Below, piece by piece: positions 25,801-35,330 of a DNA stretch of 64,000 bases. The stretch's first letter is position 1. Each line of letters opens with the position of its first letter. This DNA is from VRUE01 sp963712595 (GTDB taxonomy: Bacteria; Actinomycetota; Thermoleophilia; Solirubrobacterales; 70-9): positions 137,485 through 201,484 of the forward strand of contig CAVQIM010000002.1 in NCBI GenBank assembly GCA_963712595.1, given 5' to 3'. Made by a program: the position numbers and the translations under genes. Under the pieces are notes generated by a model. That model was given only the letters and a program-made list of their open reading frames with translations. It was not told where the DNA came from and did not search any database.

Positions 25801-26726
25801 CGACCACCTACCACTTCCGCGTCGTGGCGAGCAACTCCGTCGGTAGGACGTGGAGCGCCGACCGGACCCTGGTGACCCTCGCGGAAGCCCCAGCTGTCGT
25901 CACCGGCCAGGGGGCATCCGGCATCACCGACGAATCCGCCACGGTCGGCGGCACCGTCAACCCCAATTCCGCCAAAGTCACTGACTGCCACATCGAGTAC
26001 GGACCGACGACTGGATACGGCAAGAGCGCCGCCTGCGGCCCCGCCTCGGTTGGCGCCGGCGACGAACCGGTGAAAGTCTCGGCCACCCTTGGTGGCCTGA
26101 GCCCCGGCACCGACTACCACTTCCGCGTGGTGGCGACCAACAGTGGTGGGACGAGCTACGGCGACGACGGCGAATTCTCGACCCCGTCGAAACGGCTGCA
26201 GTCCCCAACTGTCCTCACCTTGCCAGGCGCCAGCAACGTCTCCCAGACCGAGGCGACGGTGGCGGGGGTCGTCATCCCCAACGGCAGCCCGATTACCTCG
26301 TGCCACTTCGACTACGGGCCGACCTCTCCGCAAGGACAAAGCGTTCCCTGCGGCCCTGCCTCGCTCGGCGCCGGCGACGAACCGGTGGAAGTCTCGGCCA
26401 CCCTTGGCGGCCTGAGCTCCGGCACTGTCTACCGATTCCGCCTTGCTGCCACCAACGGCGGTGGCACGAGCTACGGTGCGGGACAGACCTTCGTGACTTC
26501 GTCTGCGCCCCCGGAGCGCGAGCCCAGCCCGCCCCAGCCCCAAGGGATCGACGCGGGGCAGGCCTATCGCGATTGTGTAGGACGGGCCCGGGGCGAGTAC
26601 CGTCGGGCGCGCAAAGCGGCGATGCAAAAGCACGGTGCGGCGCGCCAGGCGGCTCTCCGCCGTGCCGAGAGGCGGAATCGTCGTGCGTTCGAGCGATGTG
26701 CTGCAAGCCTTGGCGCCAGTCTCTAA
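22884..26726 (+). CDS. Secreted sedolisin-family (S53) serine-carboxyl peptidase with fn3-like repeats
   Basis: About 1280 residues. The GTG start follows GGAGG by 6 nt; a TTG eight codons upstream is less likely. A signal peptide (residues ~18-38) and a short propeptide precede the catalytic domain (~110-435). The sedolisin residues are visible: Glu190 and Asp194 in AEAALDLD, Asp267 in FASGDAG and Ser362 in GGTSASTP. Next comes an fn3-like domain with an LEYGQTTSYG motif, then about six repeats of the GVSCxSxxxCxAVG type (~540-880), probably a beta-propeller or beta-sheet repeat region. Three more fn3-like domains follow (two with GAGDEPV). The last ~50 residues are very basic (YRRARKAAMQ). 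It likely degrades extracellular protein. The target is unknown. Confidence 0.88.
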   Translation: MHSSRRVKVRSGGIRWSLVTAAVCLVAAAFPAAGLARPHATIAASDYERGLREAGIEPHSRSPSETKPYAVCPAPTAARLTCMSAVVPEALAARERVAAGGPRLDGSGELGGFSPVDLRAAYGLPGQGGAGLTIAITVAYDYPSAASDLATYRETYGLPPCTSGSGCFKKVNQEGKTSGYPQANGGWAAEAALDLDMASAVCPECKLLLVEADDNAYQNLPQAVETAAKLGADVISNSWGGEEFSGEAVFDPYFHHPGIPVLFASGDAGFGAEYPAASPEVIAVGGTSLNKDDSARGWRESAWIGAGSGCSAYEPKPEWQDDSGCGTRTIADVAAVADPETPVSVYDTYAGYEGWLLFGGTSASTPLMAGVEALATSDERAAAGELFWERGPAGALFDVTEGSNGHCEPPLIYVCRAGQGYDGPTGWGTPGGSRPGPPVVSAGDAVNVTGSEATLVGAVNPNGRATTYRLEYGQTTSYGSTVPVSGGDLVAGTEAVEVEQSLTALSAGTRYHYRIAASNAFGVSYGGDRSFLASDWAPQSMPAGGTREELFGVSCVTASFCNSTGASAFYFEGPFYNDAPVAQRWDGSAWTRETPPVAHVPASGYSSRLEDVSCAAPDACVAIGTNYEIDPGYMPLGEVWDGSGWAITPMPLPAEARERQNGQYELRLHGVSCASASFCVAVGEVFTDAAKEETQGVIETWDGQDWTARILTGPPGWIVNLLWGVSCSSAGSCVAVGESRAGSGIKPLVARLEGAEWSRQASAVTAGGLQGVSCSSDSSCMAVGGTEGEFGGAGIAETWDGTDWTGVPLPKPMRGVSCLAADVCVAVGGESSGESLPEAFGARWDGSAWSSDDPVLPADASDEAMELYDVDCAAAGCTAVGWYWSWGYTPLAERLPLTSGPVLPGALTKPALVAARAAQLRATVYPKGMDTTYQFEYGSSTEYGARVPLSAADVGSGSNGVDVEDAIDGLEPATTYHFRVVASNSVGRTWSADRTLVTLAEAPAVVTGQGASGITDESATVGGTVNPNSAKVTDCHIEYGPTTGYGKSAACGPASVGAGDEPVKVSATLGGLSPGTDYHFRVVATNSGGTSYGDDGEFSTPSKRLQSPTVLTLPGASNVSQTEATVAGVVIPNGSPITSCHFDYGPTSPQGQSVPCGPASLGAGDEPVEVSATLGGLSSGTVYRFRLAATNGGGTSYGAGQTFVTSSAPPEREPSPPQPQGIDAGQAYRDCVGRARGEYRRARKAAMQKHGAARQAALRRAERRNRRAFERCAASLGASL

Positions 26727-26771
26727 AAGCCCTGCGACCGGGCACGAGTCCGCTGGTAGCATCGCTTTTCG

Positions 26772-28451
<1,680 letters not shown>

Positions 28452-28453
28452 CG

Positions 28454-28559
28454 ATCATGGCCCGCGCGACCAAGCAGATCAAGGACGCAGGGAGCGTGGC
28501 GTGCTCTGCACGCGAGCGACCGAGGACGCAGATATGCGCAGTGTCGTGGGGGCCATGAT
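28454..28559. repeat. Palindromic repeat family C, copy 1 (106 bp), between ilvB and ilvN
   Basis: The outer arms ATCATGGCCC and GGGCCATGAT are complementary, and pairing continues to about 15 of 17. The core (AAGCAGA, GGAGCGTGGCGTGC, GCACGCGAGCGACCGAGGAC, TATGCGC) is ~90% identical to copy 2 after serA, which is inverted and has completely different arms. The element starts 2 nt after the ilvB stop and its right arm covers the probable ilvN start codons. Confidence 0.85.
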
Positions 28560-29103
28560 GGAGGCCGGGACCCCGCAGGTGGTCAAGCTGGAGGAGCTGC
28601 GCGTTCCGGGCCAGCTCAGCGGTCGCAAACACATCCTCTCGATCCTGGTCGAGAACAAGCCGGGCGTGCTGGCGAGGGTCGCCGGGCTCTTCTCGCGGCG
28701 CGGCTTCAACATCGACACGCTCGCGGTCGGGCCGACCGACGACCCGAGTATCTCCCGCATCACCCTCACCCTCGACGGCGCCGTGCACCCGATCGACCAG
28801 GTGACCAAGCAGCTTCACAAGCTGGTCAACGTGCTGAAGATCCGCGACATGGAGCCGGAGGAGACGGTCGCCCGTGAGATGGCGATGTTCAAAGTCTCCT
28901 CGGCGGTCGAGAACCGGGCGGAGATCATCCAGTTCGCGGAGATCTTCCGGGCCAAGATCGTCGACGTCTCCCGCCGCACCCTGACGATCGAGGTCACCGG
29001 CTCCGCCGACAAGATCGAGGCTTTCGAGCGAATGATCCGCCCCCACGGCTTGATCGAGATGGTCCGCACGGGCGAGATCGCCATAGCCCGTGGCGCCGAC
29101 TGA
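28555..29103 (+). CDS. ilvN: Acetolactate synthase, small (regulatory) subunit
   Basis: About 182 residues. An N-terminal ACT domain (HILSILVENKPGVLARVAGLFSRRGFNIDTLAVGPTDD) is followed by the ALS_ss C-terminal domain (FRAKIVDVSRRTLTIEVTG). It binds IlvB and gives feedback inhibition by valine. The start is unsure. ATG 28555 or 28558 is preferred, ATG 28534 is possible, and the frame stays open back into ilvB, which would give a repeat-encoded N-terminal tail (CTRATEDADMR). The preferred starts lie in the right arm of hairpin C1. The end overlaps menF by 14 nt. Confidence 0.93.
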   Translation: MMEAGTPQVVKLEELRVPGQLSGRKHILSILVENKPGVLARVAGLFSRRGFNIDTLAVGPTDDPSISRITLTLDGAVHPIDQVTKQLHKLVNVLKIRDMEPEETVAREMAMFKVSSAVENRAEIIQFAEIFRAKIVDVSRRTLTIEVTGSADKIEAFERMIRPHGLIEMVRTGEIAIARGAD

Positions 29104-30478
29104 GACCGTTCTCGCCACTCTGAGCACGGCCCTCGAGCGGGCCGTGGAGCGCGGTCGGAGGACGCTGGTCAGCGTCACGACGCCGGTCGAGGGGATCGAC
29201 CCCTGCGCGGCCGTCTTCGCTTCGCGCTTGGCCTCCGATCGCTGGTTCTGCTGGGAGCAGCGGGACAGGGACTTTGCGCTGGCCGCTCTCGGCGTCGTCG
29301 ACGAGGCCACTTCGAGGGGGCCGAGTCGCTTCGAGGACGTGGCCCGCCAGTGCCTCGGCACAGAGGGGATCTTCGAGGAGCCATCCGGCCTCCCGGCTGG
29401 CGCCGGTGCGGTCTGGGTTGGCGGCTTCGCCTTCGACCCGGATGGTGGAGGTTCTTCGGCTTGGTCGTCGTTGGCTCCCGCCGCGATGGTGTTACCGGAG
29501 CTCTCGCTCTGCAGGAGCGGCGCCGAGACCTTCCTCACGGTCAACGCGATGCTCCACCCAGGCGACGATCGGGAGCAGAAGGTCGCGGCGCTTGCCGCGC
29601 GCCTCGCCGGCCTGCGCAGCGATCCGCTGGCGCTGCTCGACCCTCATCCAACATCTCGTGTCGAGATCCGCAGCGCCCGCCCGCCGGGCGAGTTCGAGCG
29701 CTCGGTCTCGGCGGCAACCGAGCGGATCGCGGCGGGCGAGATCTCGAAGGTCGTCCTCGCCCGCGAAGTGCTCGTCAATGCCGGCGCCGCGCACGACCCG
29801 GCCGCGCTCTTCGGCGCCCTGCGCGAGCAGTTCTCGAGCTGCTTCTGCTTTTGCTGCGGCACGCCGGAGGCTGCCTTCATCGGAGCCAGTCCCGAGCTGC
29901 TGCTGCGTCGTTCGGGGGCAAGCGTCTCGACCGTCGCGCTGGCCGGATCGATCCGCCGCAGCTCCGACCCCGCCGTCGACGATCATCTCGGCGAGCAGCT
30001 CATGCGCAGCGACAAGGACCGGCGTGAGCACGAGATCGTCGCCGAGCGGATCGCGCGAACCCTGCGGCCCCATGCGGTCTGGGTGCAGACCGAGCCCGAG
30101 CCCGAGATCGTCAAGGTGGCCAACATCCAGCACCTGGCGACGCCGATACTCGCCCAGCTCGCCGAGCCGCGCTCGGCGGTCGAGCTGGCCGGCATCCTCC
30201 ACCCGACCCCGGCGGTCGGCGGCGAGCCGCGCGCCGCCGCCGCCACCACTATCGCCGAGCTGGAGCAGATGGACCGCGGCTGGTACGCCGGCCCGGTCGG
30301 CTGGATGGACGCCACCGAAGACGGTGAGTTCTGCGTGGCTCTGCGCAGCGCGCTGCTGCGCGATCGGGAGGCCCACCTCTACGCCGGCGTCGGCCTCGTC
30401 GCCGGCTCCGACCCCGCCGCGGAGCTGGCGGAGACCGAGGTGAAGCTGCAGGCTCTGCTGCCGCTCCTGGCGGAGTAG
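29090..30478 (+). CDS. menF: Isochorismate synthase
   Basis: A 462-residue chorismate-binding enzyme that converts chorismate to isochorismate, the first step of menaquinone synthesis. Motifs are GEISKVVLAREVLV (catalytic Lys), IGASPELLLRR, VALAGSIRRS, KDRREHEIVAERI, LHPTPAVGGEP and the C-terminal HLYAGVGLVAGSDPAAELAETE. The GTG start overlaps ilvN by 14 nt. The final 69 bp, including the stop, are duplicated 1.99 kb downstream. It could in principle serve siderophore synthesis (entC), but menD, C, A, B and E nearby favour menF. Confidence 0.93.
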   Translation: MAPTETVLATLSTALERAVERGRRTLVSVTTPVEGIDPCAAVFASRLASDRWFCWEQRDRDFALAALGVVDEATSRGPSRFEDVARQCLGTEGIFEEPSGLPAGAGAVWVGGFAFDPDGGGSSAWSSLAPAAMVLPELSLCRSGAETFLTVNAMLHPGDDREQKVAALAARLAGLRSDPLALLDPHPTSRVEIRSARPPGEFERSVSAATERIAAGEISKVVLAREVLVNAGAAHDPAALFGALREQFSSCFCFCCGTPEAAFIGASPELLLRRSGASVSTVALAGSIRRSSDPAVDDHLGEQLMRSDKDRREHEIVAERIARTLRPHAVWVQTEPEPEIVKVANIQHLATPILAQLAEPRSAVELAGILHPTPAVGGEPRAAAATTIAELEQMDRGWYAGPVGWMDATEDGEFCVALRSALLRDREAHLYAGVGLVAGSDPAAELAETEVKLQALLPLLAE

Positions 30479-30608
30479 CGGGCGGGCGCCGTCCCGCGCC
30501 CCATCGATGAAGGTCGCTTGATCTGCGGCTGGGCCACCCTGGACGAATGCCCCATCCGGTTTGGCTATTGCGCGCCGATTGCTCGGGCAATCGCTAGCCT
30601 CCTGTCTC

Positions 30609-32342
30609 GTGGGGACGAACCGAGCGGGACTCAGGGCATGTGCGGCACTGGCCGGTGTGGTCATCGCTCTGATCGGGGCTTCAAGTGCGTCGGCCGCGGT
30701 CCGCTACGCGGGGCCGGGCGGTACCGGGCTGGACCCATGCGCCAGTCCCGCCGATCCCTGCACGATCTACACCGCGGCAAGCGTCAGCGCGCCGGGAACC
30801 ACGGTGGCAGGCGGCGACGAAGTGTTGATCGCTCCCGGTGCGTATTCGGACACTGCCGGCGATCTGGGCCCACAGGAATTCGTCCAGCTCGCACCTGGAA
30901 TCAAGGTCCTCGGTGCGGCTGGGTCGCCCCGGCCGACGATCACGCTCAACGAGAACAAATCGCTGATCGGGGCCTTCATCGTCGAAGAAGGAGATGTCCT
31001 CTCCCATCTGGAGATCGATACGGACGTTTCGCGCTCCAACATCGAGGTCTTCAACGGGATCATGGACGATGTCATCGCCCATTCGGGCGCGCCGACGGCG
31101 ATCGCCTGCGTCCAGTTTGGCGGGGTCATCCGAGACAGCGCATGTCTCAGCACCGGCTCAAACAGCGCGGCAATCGGGATGAGCCTGCTGACGAGCGGCG
31201 CCCATACGGCGACGCTCCGCGGTGTCACCGCCATCGCCAGTGGGACCTCATCACGCGGGATTTCCTTCAAGGCGTTTGGCAATACCTCCTACACGATCGA
31301 CGCCGAGAGCGTGATCGCGCGCGGGGAAACAAAGGACGTCGAAGCCGGGGGCCTGAGCCTTTCTCCTCACACCCCCGGGACGGGCGCATCGGTGGCGATC
31401 AACCTCGGCCACTCGAATTACGCGACGATCGAAACGACGACCGACGCGGGTGGCGGCAGCGCGACCGTCACCGCGGCAGGATCGGGCAGCAACCAGGTGG
31501 CGCCGCCGATGCTGGCCAGTGACAGTATTCATCAGCTCGCGGGCTCTCCTACCGTCGACCAGGGAGCCACCGATTCGTCGAGCGGTGCAACCGACATCGA
31601 CGGCCAGTCGCGGAAGATCGGCCTGGAAGCAGACATCGGCGCCGACGAGCTAGCCGACTCGACCGCGACCACGGTCGTCTGCGCGCCACCCGCGGTAACG
31701 CTTGGGGCCGGGGCCAGCACCTGTACGGCGACGGTTGTCGATACGTCCGCGGCCGCGGCCGCGGCCACCGTGCCAACCGGCGGCGTCAGCTTCAGCTCGA
31801 GCGGATCGGGCGCCTTCGGGGCCGGGGGCACCTGCGCCCTTCTGCCGACGAGCTCGACCGAGGCGAGCTGCCAACTCCCCTATACCCCCACCTTGGTCGG
31901 ATCCGGCACCCATACGATCGGGGCCATCTACGCTGGCGACGCCGGTCACGAAGGAAGCCAGGGCTCGACCACGGTCGTCGTCAAAGCCGCCGTCGTCAAA
32001 GGGGACGAGCCCGGGAAAGAAAAAGTCGATGGCAAGAAGTCGGCAAGCAAGAAGCCGAAGTCGGGCAAGAAAACCCCCCGGGTCTCCGCCCCGGACACCA
32101 AGATCAAGGGGAAGCCGGCGCGGAGGACGTCGAAAAGGCTGGCGAAGTTCACGTTCTCATCCAGCAAGCCTCATTCGACCTTTCAGTGCAAGCTGGGGAA
32201 AAGGCGTTTCCGGCCTTGTTCGTCGCCTTTCAAGCGGCGAGTGGGTCTGGGCCGCCACGTCTTCCGCGTGCGGGCGGTGAACCAAGCGGGATTGGCCGAT
32301 CCGACCCCCGCCTCCTACCGCTGGAAGGTCTTGGCGCGCTGA
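30609..32342 (+). CDS. Secreted beta-helix protein with Ig-like and basic C-terminal parts
   Basis: About 577 residues. A signal peptide (ALAGVVIALIGASSASAA) is followed by VRYAGPGGTGLDPCASPADPCT, the usual opening of right-handed parallel beta-helix proteins in actinobacteria. The helix region runs to about residue 340 and ends with DIDGQSRKIGLEADIGADEL. An Ig-like segment comes next (GTHTIGAIYAGDAGHEGS). Then there is a Lys-rich linker and a final ~75-residue domain seen in bacterial surface proteins (FTFSSSKPHSTFQCKLGKRR). The GTG is chosen for its place before the signal peptide; a TTG 16 codons upstream is possible. It lies between two copies of the menF tail and looks inserted there. 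Confidence 0.75.
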   Translation: MGTNRAGLRACAALAGVVIALIGASSASAAVRYAGPGGTGLDPCASPADPCTIYTAASVSAPGTTVAGGDEVLIAPGAYSDTAGDLGPQEFVQLAPGIKVLGAAGSPRPTITLNENKSLIGAFIVEEGDVLSHLEIDTDVSRSNIEVFNGIMDDVIAHSGAPTAIACVQFGGVIRDSACLSTGSNSAAIGMSLLTSGAHTATLRGVTAIASGTSSRGISFKAFGNTSYTIDAESVIARGETKDVEAGGLSLSPHTPGTGASVAINLGHSNYATIETTTDAGGGSATVTAAGSGSNQVAPPMLASDSIHQLAGSPTVDQGATDSSSGATDIDGQSRKIGLEADIGADELADSTATTVVCAPPAVTLGAGASTCTATVVDTSAAAAAATVPTGGVSFSSSGSGAFGAGGTCALLPTSSTEASCQLPYTPTLVGSGTHTIGAIYAGDAGHEGSQGSTTVVVKAAVVKGDEPGKEKVDGKKSASKKPKSGKKTPRVSAPDTKIKGKPARRTSKRLAKFTFSSSKPHSTFQCKLGKRRFRPCSSPFKRRVGLGRHVFRVRAVNQAGLADPTPASYRWKVLAR

Positions 32343-32397
32343 GCCAGCGCTCAGGCGGAGACTGCCGCGGCGACTGCGGTGGCCAGGCGCCGATGCA

Positions 32398-32466
32398 GAC
32401 TCCGCCGCGGAGCTGGCGGAGACCGAGGTCAAGCTGCAGGCTCTGCTGCCGTTGCTGACTGAGTAG
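32398..32466 (+). pseudogene. Duplicated 3' end of menF
   Basis: These 69 bp match the last 69 bp of menF at about 63 positions, including the stop codon, and still translate as AAELAETEVKLQALLPLL with a stop. No start or upstream menF sequence is present. With the real menF end it forms a direct repeat bracketing the secreted beta-helix gene. Confidence 0.85.
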
Positions 32467-32484
32467 TGGCGCCTTCATCGGCTG

Positions 32485-33531
32485 GTGCAGAATGCGTCCG
32501 TGTTTCGGTACGCGAGAAGGCTCTGTCTCGTCGGACTCGTGCTGGCGCTTGCCTGCGGTGCGGTGGCCAATGCGACGCCGACTCCGGAGGGACCCCGCTT
32601 GGCGTTCACGGGCTTCAGCACGCTCAGGCCGTGGGGACTCACCGTGAGAACAGCCGGGACTGAAAGCCCAAGACCGACCATCGTCGTGCGCGGATCGCGG
32701 CGGGGACTGGTGCCAAGGGTTCTCTCTGGATTGTCCTGGTCTGCCGACGGCAGTCAGGTCGCTTTCGTCGGATCGAGGGGTTTTAGTGGCAAGGACGGCA
32801 TCTATGTCGTGCGCCCAGACGGGATGGGACTGCACCTCCTTCGTGGTACCGGCTGGGGAGCGAACCCCGTTTTCTCTCCGGATGGCACGAAGATTGCCTT
32901 CTCCCGGGAAGATGTAGACGATCTTTCGACGGCGGTCTGGGTGGCCGATGCAAGTGGAGGCGGCGCGCGCCAGGTGGTTGAAGGGCGAAGGGGCTTCGAC
33001 TACGTGCCCTCGTCTTTTTCTCCGGATGGCTCGACCCTCGCCGTGACGAGAGAAAGCGGCTACAACCCGGAAGAGCCGAGAGCGCTGCTCTTCAGGTTGC
33101 AGGGGAAAGGCGGCTCGCGATTGTTGGCTCGGTGGGCTTCGGAGCCGGTTTTCTCGCCAGACGGGTCGCAAATCGTCTTCGTCCATCAGTCGCTCGAGCA
33201 CCCGCAGGGATTTCGGATTACCCACGGCGACCTCCACCTGATGAGCGCCGACGGCAAAGTGAGAAGGCCGTTGACTCACACGCGCTGGATAAGCGAGTCG
33301 CACCCCAGTTGGGATCCGTCGGGGCAGCGAATCGCTTTCAACTCCTTCCGCATCAGCAAGGAACCCTTCGACGCGCTCTTCGACACGCTCCTTCCGATCG
33401 GCAACTCGATCGTGCAGGTCAACTCTGACGGGAGCTGCAGGGAAAAGGTGATATCGGTGCCGGGCGTCGGGATCTACGGCGCCCTCTGGCGACCCGGTCC
33501 CGGCCGCGAGGCTGGGCGGATCGCCTGCTAG
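32485..33531 (+). CDS. Secreted TolB-like beta-propeller protein
   Basis: A 348-residue protein. A signal peptide (LCLVGLVLALACGAVANA, with one Cys) precedes several PD40/WD40-like repeats of the type FSPDGTKIAFSR: SWSADGSQVAFVG, FSPDGTKIAFS, FSPDGSTLAVT, FSPDGSQIVFV and WDPSGQRIAFN. These build a propeller for protein or ligand contacts, as in TolB. There is no Tol-Pal neighbourhood, so the role is open. The GTG start is close after the menF-tail remnant. It converges on menD with only 3 nt between the stops. Confidence 0.8.
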   Translation: MQNASVFRYARRLCLVGLVLALACGAVANATPTPEGPRLAFTGFSTLRPWGLTVRTAGTESPRPTIVVRGSRRGLVPRVLSGLSWSADGSQVAFVGSRGFSGKDGIYVVRPDGMGLHLLRGTGWGANPVFSPDGTKIAFSREDVDDLSTAVWVADASGGGARQVVEGRRGFDYVPSSFSPDGSTLAVTRESGYNPEEPRALLFRLQGKGGSRLLARWASEPVFSPDGSQIVFVHQSLEHPQGFRITHGDLHLMSADGKVRRPLTHTRWISESHPSWDPSGQRIAFNSFRISKEPFDALFDTLLPIGNSIVQVNSDGSCREKVISVPGVGIYGALWRPGPGREAGRIAC

Positions 33532-33534
33532 AAG

Positions 33535-35277
33535 CTAGGCAATCGCAGCGCTGACGCGATCGGCGAGCCGGCGGTGGAAATCGACGTTCGCATGCCGGTT
33601 CGTCTTGGCCTCGATCAGGCCGGTGCCGGCGGTGAGGGCATCGGGGAGGTCGTCGAGAGATTCGAGCCGGCGGTGGGGCAAGTCGAAGAGGTCGGCCGCC
33701 TTGCCTATGTCGACGCCGCGGGGGGTGCCGAGCAGGGCCTCGAACTCACCGTCTCCCAGCGCCTTGGCCTGGGGGAGGAAGCCGAAGATGCCGCCGCCGT
33801 CGTTGTCGATGACGACGATCCGGACCGGGGTGGAGACGTCGCGAAGGGCGGCGAGGGCGCCGAGGTCGTGGAGCAGGCCGAGGTCGCCGGTGATGATCGT
33901 GGTCGGGCGACCGCTGGCGTGGGCGGCGCCGATTCCGGAGGAGATCAGGCCGTCGATTCCGTTGGCGCCGCGGTTGCAGAGGAAGAGCGCGTCGGCATCG
34001 GTGGCCGGGAGGAACGCCTCCTGGTCGCGGATCGGCATGCTCGATGCGGTGTAGACGAGGTCGCCGTCTTGGTGAGCCCCGCCGAGGGCCAGGTGAAGGC
34101 CGGGCTCGGTGAGCGAGTCGAGCCCTCTCAGCTCCGCCTCGATCGCCGCCCGTGCCGCCCGCTCCGCGTCGATCCACTTCTGCGGGGCGCCGCGCTCCTC
34201 GCTCTCCAGCCGCGCCGCCCAGCCGGCCGCGAGCTCGGTCGGGTCGGCGCGCAGCAGGGCGGCGGCCCTCGCCGTCGGCTCGTTCCAGCCGCCGCAGGGG
34301 TCGACGACCAGCTGGTCGGCGCCCGACTGCGCCAGCCAGGCCCGCAGCGGCTTGCTGGTCGGCATCTCGCCGAAGCGCAGGGCGAGGTCGGGAGTGGACG
34401 CTCGGGCGAAATGCTCGTCGCGCAGGAGCAGGTCGTACGTCGTCACCACCTGGGAGCGATCGTGCGGCCCGCAGCGCAGCTGCGACGTCGGCTCGGCGAG
34501 GATCGGGAAGCCGGTGACGCGGGCGAGGTGGCAGAGGGGCTCGCGCAGCTCCGGGTCGAGCTGGCGGCCGGCGATGATGACCCCCGCGATCGCGTTGCCG
34601 ATATGGCCAGCGACCTCGTCGAGGAGGAACTGGGAGGGCTCGAGGTCGATCTGCGTGACCGCCGTCAGCGGCCGTCCGTCGCGCCCCTTCAGCGCAAGCG
34701 GGTCGCCGGCGGTGACCGCGCCCTCGACCGGCTCCGGCGCCAGCGGCTCGCGCCAGGGCAGGTTTAGGTGGACGGGGCCGGGACGAACCGCTCCGTGCGC
34801 CGCCGCCAGCGCCCGGCAGGCGACGGATCGATAGTGGAGCAGGCCGGCATCGTCGGCCTCGTGGGTGCCGACTTCGCAGAACCAGCGCACCGAGGCTCCG
34901 TAGAGCTTCACCTGGTCGATCGTCTGGCCCGCCCCGATCCCGCGCAGCTCGGGCGGTCGGTCGGCGGTCAGGGCGATCAGCGGTACCGCCGACTCGTCGG
35001 CCTCGCAGATCGCCGGGTGGAGGTTCGCCGCCGCCGTCCCGGAGGTGCAGAGCATCGCCACCGGGATGCCGGTCGCCTGTGCGGCGCCGAGGGCGAAGAA
35101 GGCTGCCGAGCGCTCGTCGACGATCACCGTCACCTCGATCTCGGACTGGCGCCAGAGGGCGACGGCAAGCGGGGTCGAGCGCGACCCCGGCGAGATGACT
35201 GCCTGGCGAACGCCGCCCCTTGCCAGCTCCTCGACGAAGGCCGAGGCGAGCGCGGTGTTCGCATTGGTCGGGTCCAT
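33535..35277 (-). CDS. menD: 2-succinyl-5-enolpyruvyl-6-hydroxy-3-cyclohexene-1-carboxylate synthase
   Basis: A 580-residue ThDP enzyme that joins isochorismate with 2-oxoglutarate-derived succinyl semialdehyde. The N-terminal VISPGSRSTPLAVAL and the catalytic Glu in IVDERSAAFFALGAA are diagnostic for MenD, as are LTADRPPELRGIGAGQTIDQ and VHLNLPWREPL. The C-terminal ThDP/Mg site is TGDLGLLHDLGAL with IDNDGGGIFGFLPQA. It is the last gene of the menA-menC-menD run on this strand, and a hairpin separates it from menC. Confidence 0.96.
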   Translation of the reverse strand: MDPTNANTALASAFVEELARGGVRQAVISPGSRSTPLAVALWRQSEIEVTVIVDERSAAFFALGAAQATGIPVAMLCTSGTAAANLHPAICEADESAVPLIALTADRPPELRGIGAGQTIDQVKLYGASVRWFCEVGTHEADDAGLLHYRSVACRALAAAHGAVRPGPVHLNLPWREPLAPEPVEGAVTAGDPLALKGRDGRPLTAVTQIDLEPSQFLLDEVAGHIGNAIAGVIIAGRQLDPELREPLCHLARVTGFPILAEPTSQLRCGPHDRSQVVTTYDLLLRDEHFARASTPDLALRFGEMPTSKPLRAWLAQSGADQLVVDPCGGWNEPTARAAALLRADPTELAAGWAARLESEERGAPQKWIDAERAARAAIEAELRGLDSLTEPGLHLALGGAHQDGDLVYTASSMPIRDQEAFLPATDADALFLCNRGANGIDGLISSGIGAAHASGRPTTIITGDLGLLHDLGALAALRDVSTPVRIVVIDNDGGGIFGFLPQAKALGDGEFEALLGTPRGVDIGKAADLFDLPHRRLESLDDLPDALTAGTGLIEAKTNRHANVDFHRRLADRVSAAIA

Positions 35278-35292
35278 CGCGGAGAGACTATT

Positions 35293-35327
35293 GGCGACTT
35301 TGGCCCGCTATGCGGGGCGAAGTCGCC
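35293..35327. terminator. Stem-loop between menC and menD
   Basis: GGCGACTT pairs with AAGTCGCC and the stem continues inward through CCCGC/GCGGG to a 3-nt loop, about 16 bp with two mismatches. No T-run follows. It may attenuate or process the men transcript rather than end it. Confidence 0.45.
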
Positions 35328-35330
35328 ACG

